Shown piece after piece: positions 24,870 through 32,338 of a stretch of 64,000 nucleotides of DNA. The stretch is taken from positions 1 through 64,000 of the forward strand of contig JBCDGN010000003.1 of NCBI GenBank assembly GCA_038751255.1, written 5' to 3'. The notes beneath the pieces were generated by a model. The model ran no database searches, was not told the origin of the DNA, and saw only the letters and a list, made by a program, of their open reading frames with translations. The position numbers and the translations under genes were made by a program. The stretch is from JANSYP01 sp038751255. Its GTDB lineage: Bacteria > Pseudomonadota > Alphaproteobacteria > Rhodobacterales > Rhodobacteraceae. Position 1 is the stretch's first letter, and each line of letters begins with the position of its first letter.

Positions 24870-27431
24870 ATGCCCACCATTATCGACGACCCACGCGACC
24901 TGCTGACGGCAACCGAAACGGATGAACGCACCAATCCGCGCCCTGACAGTTGGATCGTACGTCTGCCGCAGATCGTTGAACTCAGCGGTGGGGAAACGCT
25001 GACCATTGATCCCGCGACAGGCACTACGTCCCTGATTGGTTTGCCAGGCTGGTTGGATGGAACCGCAACAGGGCCGCGAGAAGATGGCATCTACGCCCCC
25101 GACACGACCTACACAATTGTCAGTGCCCGCGGTGAGGCAGGCAGCGACGGCACCTTGAATTTCGTGGCGTCCGATGAAGGCTCGCAGCTTCTCGAGTTCA
25201 CCCCAAATCCAGGGTTTTCGGGGATCACCGAGCTACAGATCGATATCATCGAAGATCAAGGCGCCGAAGGCACCGGCTGGATCACCATTGCCGTCGACAA
25301 CCAAGCCCCCACTGCGGCAGATAGTTTTTTCAATGTCCAAGAAGACACTGTCTTCGACCTCGTTGGCGGGGCGAATGACCCCGATGGCGATGAGATTTGG
25401 GTCGCAAGTTTCGAGCAGGTTTCGGGACCGGGCGACACGATATCTCTCTACTACGAGGGCGATGCCACGATCTTCGCGAGCCCGTCCGAGATCCTCTATC
25501 GTTTAGATGATCGAGCAAACTCAGGCGAGGTTGTCATTGAGTACACCCTGACCGATGGCGTGACGGTTTCTGAGACGATGACCCTGACGCTTTTGATTGA
25601 CCAGCAAGGGGATGAAAACACCGCCAACGCTGGAATCATCTTCGCTATCTCGGAAAGTCCATCGTTGATGTTGCTTCACGAGTTCTACCGCGAAGATCAG
25701 CTTTTCGAAATCTCGGCTGGCGACACCGTAGAGATTGACCCGCTCAACGGGCTCGCGCCGCTTGAAGGTTATGAGGATATATTCAACGCCAATCAAGATT
25801 TCACCATCATCGAGATTACGGGCGAAGCCGCAGAATTCGCTCAGATCATGACCGATGAAAATGGGGCGCAAAAAATCCTCTACACGCCGCCAGAAGGGTT
25901 CTCTGGCATCACGGAATTTGAGGTACTGCTCCTCGCCGAAGATGGCTCTGATGGCAAAGGTTTGGTGACCTTCGCAGTCGATAATCTACCGCCGTTCGCA
26001 GAGACTTGGTCGACCTATAACACTGTCGAAGATCGTCAGGCTTCCTTTTTTGCCGATCTTTCAGATCCAAACGGGGATGAGGCCTGGGTTGACAGTGCGC
26101 GGGTGGTTCTCGGCGCGGGATCAGTTGGTACGGAGAATTCCCGCACCAACACGGCACAATTTGACTATGCCTACGGAACACCGTCTGAGGCGGGATATGT
26201 GGGCATCGAATACACTCTGACGGATTCTGTCGCGGTATCGGACCCCGAGGTTACCTGGACTTGGGCGGGAGAGAACACCGCGCCGATTTGGACCGGCCCA
26301 ACCGAGATCCATCTGGGACAGGGCGAAAGCGCAACGCTCGACCTTTTGGGTAACTGGATCGATCCCGAACTCCATGGCATTGAACTGGCTGCCATTTTTG
26401 CACCGGACGGTGTCACGCTTGCCGGCTCTCTGCTCACTCTCAGTTTCGATGCGGCGGGGACATATCGGCTTGCGATTGGAGTGACAGATGAGTTCGGTGC
26501 GCAAGCGCTTGAACTGATTGATGTGACGGTCAGCAATGGCGGGTCTTTGCCCCAGTCCGTGCCAAACACATACTACATGAGTTCTGCGTTCAGCGTGTGG
26601 GGCTCGTTGACAGAAGAAAGCAGCAACAGCTTCTCGGGCTTCGGCGAGGGCGACTTGCTGACCGTGCTTGGCGGCTCCTTTGGCTGGGACCAACTTGCGG
26701 TGGACCTGAACCTTGGAACTGCGATGGCAACGCTCCCGGATGGATTTGGGGGTACAACGCAGGTGATGCTGGAGGGCTACTTTTCCGGCGGCACCTTCAT
26801 GCTGGTTGAAACCGACGAGGGCACTCAGCTTAGTTTTGCGCGCTACCTTGCGGCGCTGTCGGAAGGCGTTGAACTCGACCAAAGCGCTGTGAATGGCGTC
26901 GTGAACCCCGCCTATCTTATCGGCAATGGCATGCGTGACTTTCAGATCGAGCTGAACGCGATGTCGGGTGCTGCCTACGCAAATGTGGTGGGCAGCTATG
27001 AAGTTGCAGTCGATGGCACAATTAGCGCCATCGAAGTGCTTTTTCAGAACGCACAAACCGGTGGCTCCGCGTTGCGCGAGGATGTGACAGACGGCACCAG
27101 CTTGGGCTTCTTTCTGGTCCAAGACGCCGCCGATTTGCTTTCCGGGCTCAAGTCCTCTGACACCCTCGATTTTGTGACGACAAACGGCGCCGATGCCAAT
27201 GCCTTCGGCGGAGAAGCCGCTTATCTGAGCGTCAATGGGCAAAAGATAGACGTCCCCGTTTTCCATAGTATCGACCACCGACTAAACCCTGACGGTCTGC
27301 AACATGTAGTCTCTGGCGTGGATCCCGGTGGGCGGTCGATCACCATTGGGTTTGAAGATCTGCTTGGCGGAGGCGACCGGGACTATCAAGATGTTGTGTT
27401 CCAGGTCACAGCGCTCGACGCGATTGTCTGA
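24870..27431 (+). CDS. Large secreted-type protein with tandem repeats and DUF4114 domain
   Basis: An 853-residue acidic protein without an N-terminal signal peptide. Two related modules of roughly 240 residues occur in tandem. Each has an LxGGETLTIDP-like opening, a FSGITE strand, a VDN-x-x-P turn, a DPxGDE loop and an IEYTLTDxVxVS end. They resemble cadherin-like or Ig-like surface repeats. A short putative Ig-like domain follows (ENTAPIWTGPTEIHLGQGES). The C-terminal 130 residues are a DUF4114 domain with the putative calcium-loop motif FEDLLGGGDRDYQDVVFQV. Absence of a signal peptide, high acidity and DUF4114 fit type I secretion, although no RTX nonapeptides or transporter are present here. 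Likely an adhesin or surface-layer protein. Confidence 0.78.
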   Translation: MPTIIDDPRDLLTATETDERTNPRPDSWIVRLPQIVELSGGETLTIDPATGTTSLIGLPGWLDGTATGPREDGIYAPDTTYTIVSARGEAGSDGTLNFVASDEGSQLLEFTPNPGFSGITELQIDIIEDQGAEGTGWITIAVDNQAPTAADSFFNVQEDTVFDLVGGANDPDGDEIWVASFEQVSGPGDTISLYYEGDATIFASPSEILYRLDDRANSGEVVIEYTLTDGVTVSETMTLTLLIDQQGDENTANAGIIFAISESPSLMLLHEFYREDQLFEISAGDTVEIDPLNGLAPLEGYEDIFNANQDFTIIEITGEAAEFAQIMTDENGAQKILYTPPEGFSGITEFEVLLLAEDGSDGKGLVTFAVDNLPPFAETWSTYNTVEDRQASFFADLSDPNGDEAWVDSARVVLGAGSVGTENSRTNTAQFDYAYGTPSEAGYVGIEYTLTDSVAVSDPEVTWTWAGENTAPIWTGPTEIHLGQGESATLDLLGNWIDPELHGIELAAIFAPDGVTLAGSLLTLSFDAAGTYRLAIGVTDEFGAQALELIDVTVSNGGSLPQSVPNTYYMSSAFSVWGSLTEESSNSFSGFGEGDLLTVLGGSFGWDQLAVDLNLGTAMATLPDGFGGTTQVMLEGYFSGGTFMLVETDEGTQLSFARYLAALSEGVELDQSAVNGVVNPAYLIGNGMRDFQIELNAMSGAAYANVVGSYEVAVDGTISAIEVLFQNAQTGGSALREDVTDGTSLGFFLVQDAADLLSGLKSSDTLDFVTTNGADANAFGGEAAYLSVNGQKIDVPVFHSIDHRLNPDGLQHVVSGVDPGGRSITIGFEDLLGGGDRDYQDVVFQVTALDAIV

Positions 27432-27541
27432 TTTCACTACGGGTGCTGGCATGGCTTGACAACAGCGGTGCACAGTCAAAGGCTTACCCTTAGGGTCTCA
27501 GTGCAAGTCTGGGACCCCGGCTTTAGAAAAGGAGCCCCGCC

Positions 27542-27808
27542 GTGGCACAGAAACTTCCCTCCCGACTGGTCTACCGTTCCGCCGCCTCGCTCTTTGCGGT
27601 GGCCCTTCTTTCAGGTTGCGCGCTGGAAACCACGTTCGACGAGGACCAATGCGACAAGCTTGGGCTATCCCCCGATGATCCAGAGTACGCAGCTTGTGTC
27701 GAGTCGGTACGCGATACCGACATCGAAAGAAATGAAGAGCTGCACGAGGAACTGACACAGCCGCACGACGTCGAAAACGCACATCGGCCGGAAGAATTCG
27801 CGCGCTGA
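27542..27808 (+). CDS. Small predicted lipoprotein
   Basis: An 88-residue protein with a hydrophobic signal and lipobox LLSGC (cysteine near residue 26), then a highly acidic, charged tail rich in Glu/Asp. No family is recognised. The GTG start at 27542 is well placed after AAAGGAG. The mature part is short, about 62 residues, with two further cysteines that could form a disulfide. A TTGACA sequence at 27456-27461 could be its -35 element, but the -10 is not clear. Confidence 0.7.
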   Translation: MAQKLPSRLVYRSAASLFAVALLSGCALETTFDEDQCDKLGLSPDDPEYAACVESVRDTDIERNEELHEELTQPHDVENAHRPEEFAR

Positions 27809-27821
27809 CGCGACCGTTTTA

Positions 27822-27843
27822 GGCGCATCGAAAGTGCGTCTTT
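27822..27843 (+). terminator. Possible weak terminator
   Basis: GGCGCA and TGCGTC (27822-27840) form a six-pair stem with one G-T pair and a seven-base loop, followed by only three T residues. It lies just after the small lipoprotein gene. Confidence 0.4.
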
Positions 27844-27927
27844 GTCTGATCCCCAACCGCGCGGTGCGGCGCTCAACCGCGCTTCAAATCGAGGGTAGGC
27901 GGTCCACGTTGTGAGCACGCCATATGA

Positions 27928-28428
27928 CTAATCTGGTCGTACCCATACGAGTGTATTTTTGCCTCCGGCCCCCACGACTTCCGCCAGTGCGTCATCGGGC
28001 GGGATTATTGCGACCAACTTGAGCTGATCTTGATCGGTTAGCTCATAAGCGCGGACCTGCTTAGTCCCAATCCAGCTTGGTGTAAGACTGCCTTCGAGAC
28101 TGTGGGTGACCGTTCCGGCGTCTTCATCAATGACATAGGTGCCATAGTAGGCGAAATACCTATCCTCGATGAGGCCAGTGCCTTCATCAGTTGCACTTGG
28201 ATCGGCCATTTGCACAGCCATCTGACCGTCTGCGGTGTACATGATCATGCCTTCCGCATTCGGACCGTAGGGCTGTACCACCGACCCATCTTGGCCTGTC
28301 ACAGACCAATCGCTCAAAACCCAAGCCCCCAAAATGGCAGTGTGTATGTCTTCAGCTGACGCAGCGTTCAAAAGGGTAAAGCTGGACATGACTGCGGCGG
28401 TCATTCGGCCTGTTTTGGGAAATCGCAT
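27928..28428 (-). CDS. Exported lipocalin-like domain protein
   Basis: A 166-residue protein with a signal sequence (TAAVMSSFTLLNAASA). Its body resembles the lipocalin-like fold of the Lipocalin_5 family: ILGAWVLSDWSVTGQDGS, EGMIMYTADGQMAVQMADP, YFAYYGTYVIDEDAGTVTH and the closing strand NTLVWVRPD. Related proteins bind small hydrophobic molecules, and some lie in polyketide or cyclase gene clusters; the ligand is unknown here. It is monocistronic as far as seen. About 150 bp separate it from ureG, with no feature I can name. Confidence 0.75.
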   Translation of the reverse strand: MRFPKTGRMTAAVMSSFTLLNAASAEDIHTAILGAWVLSDWSVTGQDGSVVQPYGPNAEGMIMYTADGQMAVQMADPSATDEGTGLIEDRYFAYYGTYVIDEDAGTVTHSLEGSLTPSWIGTKQVRAYELTDQDQLKLVAIIPPDDALAEVVGAGGKNTLVWVRPD

Positions 28429-28580
28429 TCACGGACCCTCAGTAACCAGGAAAAGAGCATAGGGAAGAACCCATCTGTTCAATGTTCACGCCGCCGCAAG
28501 CAAGGCCCGCTTTATAGAGATTTTCCGTCCTCGAAGGGATCAGCTGCCAAAGCGAAACCACACTTTCAGAGTTGCCTCTC

Positions 28581-29219
28581 CTAGGTCTGCGAGATCTCAA
28601 TAGGGGCCGTCAGCCCACCTTCTTCCATCAAGAAAGCGGCGATTTCTGTGACACCGACCCCATGCCGGAGCTGGGCCATCACAAGCGGGCGGCCTTGTCG
28701 TGCGGCCATCGCATCGGCTTCTAACTGCGGAACAGAGACCCCGACATGTGGCGCAAGATCGGTTTTATTGACCACCAGGAGATCAGACTTTGTCAGGCCG
28801 GGACCCTTCTTGCGCGGGATGTCTTGGCCCGCCGCAGTGTCGATCACATAGATTGTCAGATCGGCCAGTTCCGGGCTGAATGTGGCGGCCAGGTTGTCGC
28901 CGCCGCTTTCAATCAACACCAGATCGAGATCGGGGAGCTTTTGGCTCAGGTCCGCCACAGCCGCGATATTGACCGAAGCATCTTCGCGGATCGCGGTATG
29001 CGGGCATCCTCCCGTCTCAACCCCGCGAATACGCTCAAGCGGCAGCACCTGCGCCCGCATCAAAGCCTCCGCATCTTCGCGCGTATAAATATCATTGGTG
29101 ATCACCGCCATCGACAGATGCGGGGCCAACGCACCGCAGAGCTTTTCTGTCAGCGTGGTTTTGCCCGCGCCCACAGGACCGCCGATACCGACACGGAGAG
29201 GACCGTTTGGAGTGCGCAT
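28581..29219 (-). CDS. ureG: Urease accessory GTPase UreG
   Basis: A 212-residue SIMIBI-class GTPase that drives nickel delivery to urease. The P-loop GGPVGAGKTTL lies near residues 13-23, the metal-binding motif CPHTAIRED is intact, and VIESGGDNLAATFSPEL and VNKTDLAPHVG are the switch and base-specificity regions. The ATG at 29219 follows AAAGGA; the frame runs on upstream to 29321 without family match. It is the last of ureE-ureF-ureG, with 13 bp to ureF. Confidence 0.96.
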   Translation of the reverse strand: MRTPNGPLRVGIGGPVGAGKTTLTEKLCGALAPHLSMAVITNDIYTREDAEALMRAQVLPLERIRGVETGGCPHTAIREDASVNIAAVADLSQKLPDLDLVLIESGGDNLAATFSPELADLTIYVIDTAAGQDIPRKKGPGLTKSDLLVVNKTDLAPHVGVSVPQLEADAMAARQGRPLVMAQLRHGVGVTEIAAFLMEEGGLTAPIEISQT

Positions 29220-29232
29220 TAGAGCGATCCTT

Positions 29233-29877
29233 TCAACTTCGAAAGAGACGTGGTTCTGCGGTCTCATGAACCATAGCCCGCCAATCCGCGCGCGGGGTCG
29301 CCGCGGCAAACGCTTCCGCATCTGCAGTTGCCAAGTGCTCTGCCAACTTCACGATCTTGGGGCTCATCCGTTCAAGCACTGCCTGCGCCTCAGTCTGTCC
29401 AAGCGGCACGGCACGGGTCGCAACACTCACCAGGTTGCTGGCGGAACTTTGGAGATAAAGTGCGATCACGGTGGCTGTCTCCAGACGGAGCTGTCGCGCC
29501 TGAATACCCACAGCGACTGGCAGCGCTAAGGGAGGAAGATCTGTCTCCAACAAAGCATTGGTGGTGCGCGCAAACGCACTGCCTTGAGAGAGGCTTTCTT
29601 CCCAGCGTTCCCGAGAGCTCGCCAACGCGGCAGCCAGCGCTGCCAAATGGCCATCATTTTCAGCCTGACGATGGGTCAGAGACAACAAAAGCCCATCATT
29701 CCACCCGGCGCCGCGTTCCAAAATGGCGACAAGCCAAGTCTCAAAGGTTGCGGCATCGCCGATCTCACCAGCAGAGATGAAGCTCTCCAGCCCATGGGAA
29801 TAGGCAAAAGACCCCAAGGGGAAGGCCGGAGACAGCCATTGCGTCAGGCGCAGCAAATCCAAGGCGTTGTCAGTCAT
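29233..29877 (-). CDS. ureF: Urease accessory protein UreF
   Basis: A 214-residue all-helical protein. Family signatures are LLRLTQWLSPAFPLGSFAYS near the N-terminus, GLESFISAGEIGDAATFETW, and the C-terminal region with ASNLVSVATRAVPLGQTEAQ. UreF gates and couples UreG GTP hydrolysis to metallocentre assembly. The start at 29877 overlaps the ureE stop by eight bases, indicating coupled translation; the longer frame to 30000 is not supported. Confidence 0.94.
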   Translation of the reverse strand: MTDNALDLLRLTQWLSPAFPLGSFAYSHGLESFISAGEIGDAATFETWLVAILERGAGWNDGLLLSLTHRQAENDGHLAALAAALASSRERWEESLSQGSAFARTTNALLETDLPPLALPVAVGIQARQLRLETATVIALYLQSSASNLVSVATRAVPLGQTEAQAVLERMSPKIVKLAEHLATADAEAFAAATPRADWRAMVHETAEPRLFRS

Positions 29878-30316
29878 GGGAATGGCCCATGGTCCGGCCA
29901 TGCCCATAGGCACCACCTTCAGGTGAAAAAGGCGCCTCGATGGCGGTAACGTCTGCTCCGAGTTGGCGCAACATCGCCTCAAGCACGTGATCGGCAGCAA
30001 TCATCAGACAATCCGACGCCATCTGACAGGGCGTATGTCGGTTGCCGATATGCCAGGCGAGCCGCGGAAGGTCGCCCCGGATCTGCAACAGTGGCTGGGG
30101 GGCTGCGACCATCGCCACCCTGCCGCGCTCTCCCAAATCAAAGGCCTCACCAGGGCGAACGTCTCTTGCCGCTGGCAAATCTACCAAGAAACTCTGCCCC
30201 GCATCAGTGGTCAAACGTTTGCGCCGCAAAAGCCTTTGTTCGTAGCTCAGTGTGATGGTCGGATCATCGCGCAAGGCGGGCACGATCTGGTGGGCAACGG
30301 GAAGCGCGTCGGTCAT
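29870..30316 (-). CDS. ureE: Urease accessory nickel metallochaperone UreE
   Basis: A 148-residue protein with the N-terminal peptide-binding domain (TITLSYEQRLLRRKRLTTDA) and the metal-binding domain with WHIGNRHTPCQMASDCLMI, where the conserved histidine binds nickel at the dimer interface. The C-terminal tail is short and histidine-bearing (YGHGRTMGHSHD), less His-rich than in Klebsiella. It is the first of the three accessory genes seen here. The ribosome site is poor. The gene upstream on this strand is not ureC but an unrelated small frame. Confidence 0.94.
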   Translation of the reverse strand: MTDALPVAHQIVPALRDDPTITLSYEQRLLRRKRLTTDAGQSFLVDLPAARDVRPGEAFDLGERGRVAMVAAPQPLLQIRGDLPRLAWHIGNRHTPCQMASDCLMIAADHVLEAMLRQLGADVTAIEAPFSPEGGAYGHGRTMGHSHD

Positions 30317-30452
30317 GGGATATCAAAACCACGGCGGCCAAGAAGAGACAAGACCGCGACACTCATGCGCCCGCCGAACACCAAATGCTTCAGTTTCACG
30401 CCAAAAACTAAGGCTTTCACTAGCAGCGCTGGCGCACAGTCCCTTACATGTC

Positions 30453-30674
30453 TTAAGCGCCCCAGAAGCGAAGTGTTGTGCCAAGTGATTGATCCTGGTG
30501 TTGTCCGAAACTCCGCTCCAGTCTCAACCGAGCGTCATGCCGAACAGGAGCGTCGCGGCGGAACCGATGCATCTCTCCGGGATCAAACCCCATCCCGGCG
30601 GTTGCCAAATAGTTTGCCAAGTCGGGATCATTTGCAGCTGTCGTGACCATTTTTAAACTCTTGAAATATCTCAT
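30453..30674 (-). CDS. Small hypothetical protein behind a leader hairpin
   Basis: A 73-residue basic protein (MRYFKSLKMVTTAANDP start, DPDLANYLATAGMGFDPGEM in the middle). I recognise no family. Support for it being real comes from its 5' side: the ATG at 30674 sits two bases after a nine-pair hairpin that nearly copies the one before the neighbouring DUF1127 gene. A GGGAGGA sequence in the hairpin also stands before a tiny frame (ATG to TGA, five codons) that overlaps this start. 136 bp downstream to ureE hold no recognisable feature. Confidence 0.5.
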   Translation of the reverse strand: MRYFKSLKMVTTAANDPDLANYLATAGMGFDPGEMHRFRRDAPVRHDARLRLERSFGQHQDQSLGTTLRFWGA

Positions 30675-30676
30675 GC

Positions 30677-30712
30677 AGGAAACCCCATGATGTTGTTTGG
30701 GTTTCCTCCCTA
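30677..30712 (-). promoter_or_regulatory. Leader hairpin, copy 2
   Basis: On the minus strand GGGAGGAAACCC begins a stem (30707-30699) pairing with GGGTTTCCT (30685-30677) around a 13-base loop, ending two bases before the start codon at 30674. It matches copy 1 at 31115-31144, with one stem pair changed from T-A to C-G on both sides. Confidence 0.6.
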
Positions 30713-30887
30713 GTGATGACGCGCTTCTTTCGCTCCCGAAGCTCTGGACCTCTCCCACCCCCGGCTCAGGTGCCTGCGAGGCATTGGGTCTCTCTTTCGA
30801 GCGGCGCCAGATGCGCCAAAGGCCCGTATCCCAACGACTGGGATCGAGCCTTTCTCGCGATTTTTGAGCGTTGTGTTTTGTATCTTC

Positions 30888-31112
30888 TCAGACTGCCAGC
30901 ACGTCACGAAAGACGTGGCGGACAATGTCCTCGCGGCGCAGACCACGGCGGGCCAGTTCCGTATCGCTCAGACGATTGAGATGTTCAACTTCGCGCACAC
31001 GTGCGTTGCTTTCGGCAATGTTCAGAAAGCCTTGGGCAATCCCGCTCAGCATCCGAGCGATCGGAGCAAAGGGCGCGTTGATTTTTTCAATTCTGGTATC
31101 GGTCGCAGACAT
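30888..31112 (-). CDS. DUF1127 small basic protein
   Basis: A 74-residue protein whose C-terminal half carries the DUF1127 signature LNRLSDTELARRGLRREDIV. DUF1127 proteins are short, Arg-rich and widespread in alphaproteobacteria; some bind RNA or affect phosphate, carbon and stress responses. The N-terminal part (IEKINAPFAPIARMLSGIAQ) is helical. AGGAG lies eight bases before the ATG but overlaps the 3' arm of a leader hairpin, so translation may be controlled. About 210 bp downstream to the next small gene contain two short hairpins (30803-30817 and 30827-30843) without T-runs. Confidence 0.88.
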   Translation of the reverse strand: MSATDTRIEKINAPFAPIARMLSGIAQGFLNIAESNARVREVEHLNRLSDTELARRGLRREDIVRHVFRDVLAV

Positions 31113-31114
31113 TT

Positions 31115-31149
31115 AGGAAACTCCTCTTATGGGCCGAGTTTCCTCCCTG
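31115..31149 (-). promoter_or_regulatory. Leader hairpin, copy 1 (DUF1127)
   Basis: On the minus strand GGGAGGAAACTC begins a nine-pair perfect stem (31144-31136 with 31123-31115) around a 12-base loop, ending two bases before the DUF1127 start. Part of the AGGAG ribosome site falls in the 3' arm, so the folded form would hide it. Confidence 0.65.
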
Positions 31150-31363
31150 TCGAAAAGATAGATCTCTCTAGACTGGCATACCACAGACATTTCCGCATGC
31201 CCGCTTTGCAGCGGCAGCATATATGATGAACTGTCCTCTGGCGGGTCTTTGGACCCTAGTTGTAACGCGGCGCAATTGAGACGAAGACAAAAGGAAATCA
31301 ACGGGGGACTTGACCGGTTTCGCGGCTCGAAGCCTAGTGTCGGTCACAAACCCAGGGGGTCGA

Positions 31364-32338
31364 ATGGCGTTCAATTTGTGGAGCTTGTCAGAAGCGGAAA
31401 AATCGGCCGGCGCATCTGATCCTCAACACCGTTCAGAAACCTCGGACGCGTTTGGCTACACCATTGGTCTGATTGCTTGGGCACTTGGGGCCTCGATCTT
31501 CGTCGCGGTGAAGATCGTTCAGGACGAAATGCCCCCCTTCACAATGTCCGCGGCGCGCGCTGGCCTGACGGCGGTGGTGATGAGCCCTTTTCTCTTTATC
31601 CATTGGAAGGCGAGCGTCGAATTCTTTCGGCACCATGGGCTCCATGCCATGGCCTTGGGGGCGATCGGGCTCGGGATCACCCAAGGCGTCATGTATCAGG
31701 CGATACATGTGACGAGCGTGATCAATGCAGGAATAGTCTTTGCCCTTACACCGATTATCACAATGATCATGGCGCGGGTGTTAATCGGCGAAGACATGCG
31801 TCTATTGCAGTATCTGGGCGCTTTGATTGCCTTTTTCGGCGTGATTTTCACGGTAACGCAGGGCGATGTAGAAAAGATCGTGCAGCTTCAGTTTGGCACT
31901 GGCAGTCTTCTTGCGCTGCTCTCGGCCTTTCTCTTCGCGATCTACACGGTCTACATGAAGAAGGCGCATTTTACGTTCAAGCGCGCGCCTCTCCTTGCGA
32001 TCATGCTAGTCGGTGGCGCGGTGGGGACTGCGCCCTTTGCCATTTGGGAGCACGTTCAGGGCCTGCACGACAATCTGAATGAAAAAGGCTATCTTGCGCT
32101 GCTCTATTGTTCCCTTTTCGCAGGAGGCTTGCTCTACATTTTGTTCAATTGGGCCATCGATATTCTCGGCGCCGGGCGGGCGGGAGTGCTGGTCTATAGC
32201 CAACCCATCTTCACTGCAGTTTTTGCCTGGCTCCTCTTGGGGGAGCGCTTGGAATGGTACCATTATGCCGGGGCAGGCATCGTCGCGCTTGGGGTGATTT
32301 TGGTCCTACGAATGCGGCCGAAGCCCAAAGCGCCTTAG
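31364..32338 (+). CDS. DMT superfamily (EamA) transporter
   Basis: A 324-residue inner-membrane protein with ten predicted helices in two EamA repeats; the first begins at TIGLIAWALGASIFVAVKIV and the second near GSLLALLSAFLFAIYTVYMK. The end LLLGERLEWYHYAGAGIVAL is typical of the family. Substrates are metabolites of unknown kind. It runs against the urease genes on both sides, and its 3' end overlaps ureC by four bases. The ATG at 31364 has a G-rich site (CAGGGGG). It is probably a later arrival between ureC and ureE. Confidence 0.88.
   Translation: MAFNLWSLSEAEKSAGASDPQHRSETSDAFGYTIGLIAWALGASIFVAVKIVQDEMPPFTMSAARAGLTAVVMSPFLFIHWKASVEFFRHHGLHAMALGAIGLGITQGVMYQAIHVTSVINAGIVFALTPIITMIMARVLIGEDMRLLQYLGALIAFFGVIFTVTQGDVEKIVQLQFGTGSLLALLSAFLFAIYTVYMKKAHFTFKRAPLLAIMLVGGAVGTAPFAIWEHVQGLHDNLNEKGYLALLYCSLFAGGLLYILFNWAIDILGAGRAGVLVYSQPIFTAVFAWLLLGERLEWYHYAGAGIVALGVILVLRMRPKPKAP

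Noticed and set aside
26121..27278. Long minus-strand frame (385 codons) opposite the DUF4114 gene
   Set aside because: It mirrors the codon structure of the real gene, has no family match and no ribosome site; a shadow frame.
27498..27918. Frames opposite the small lipoprotein gene
   Set aside because: The plus-strand frame has a strong ribosome site, signal sequence and lipobox; the opposite frames do not.
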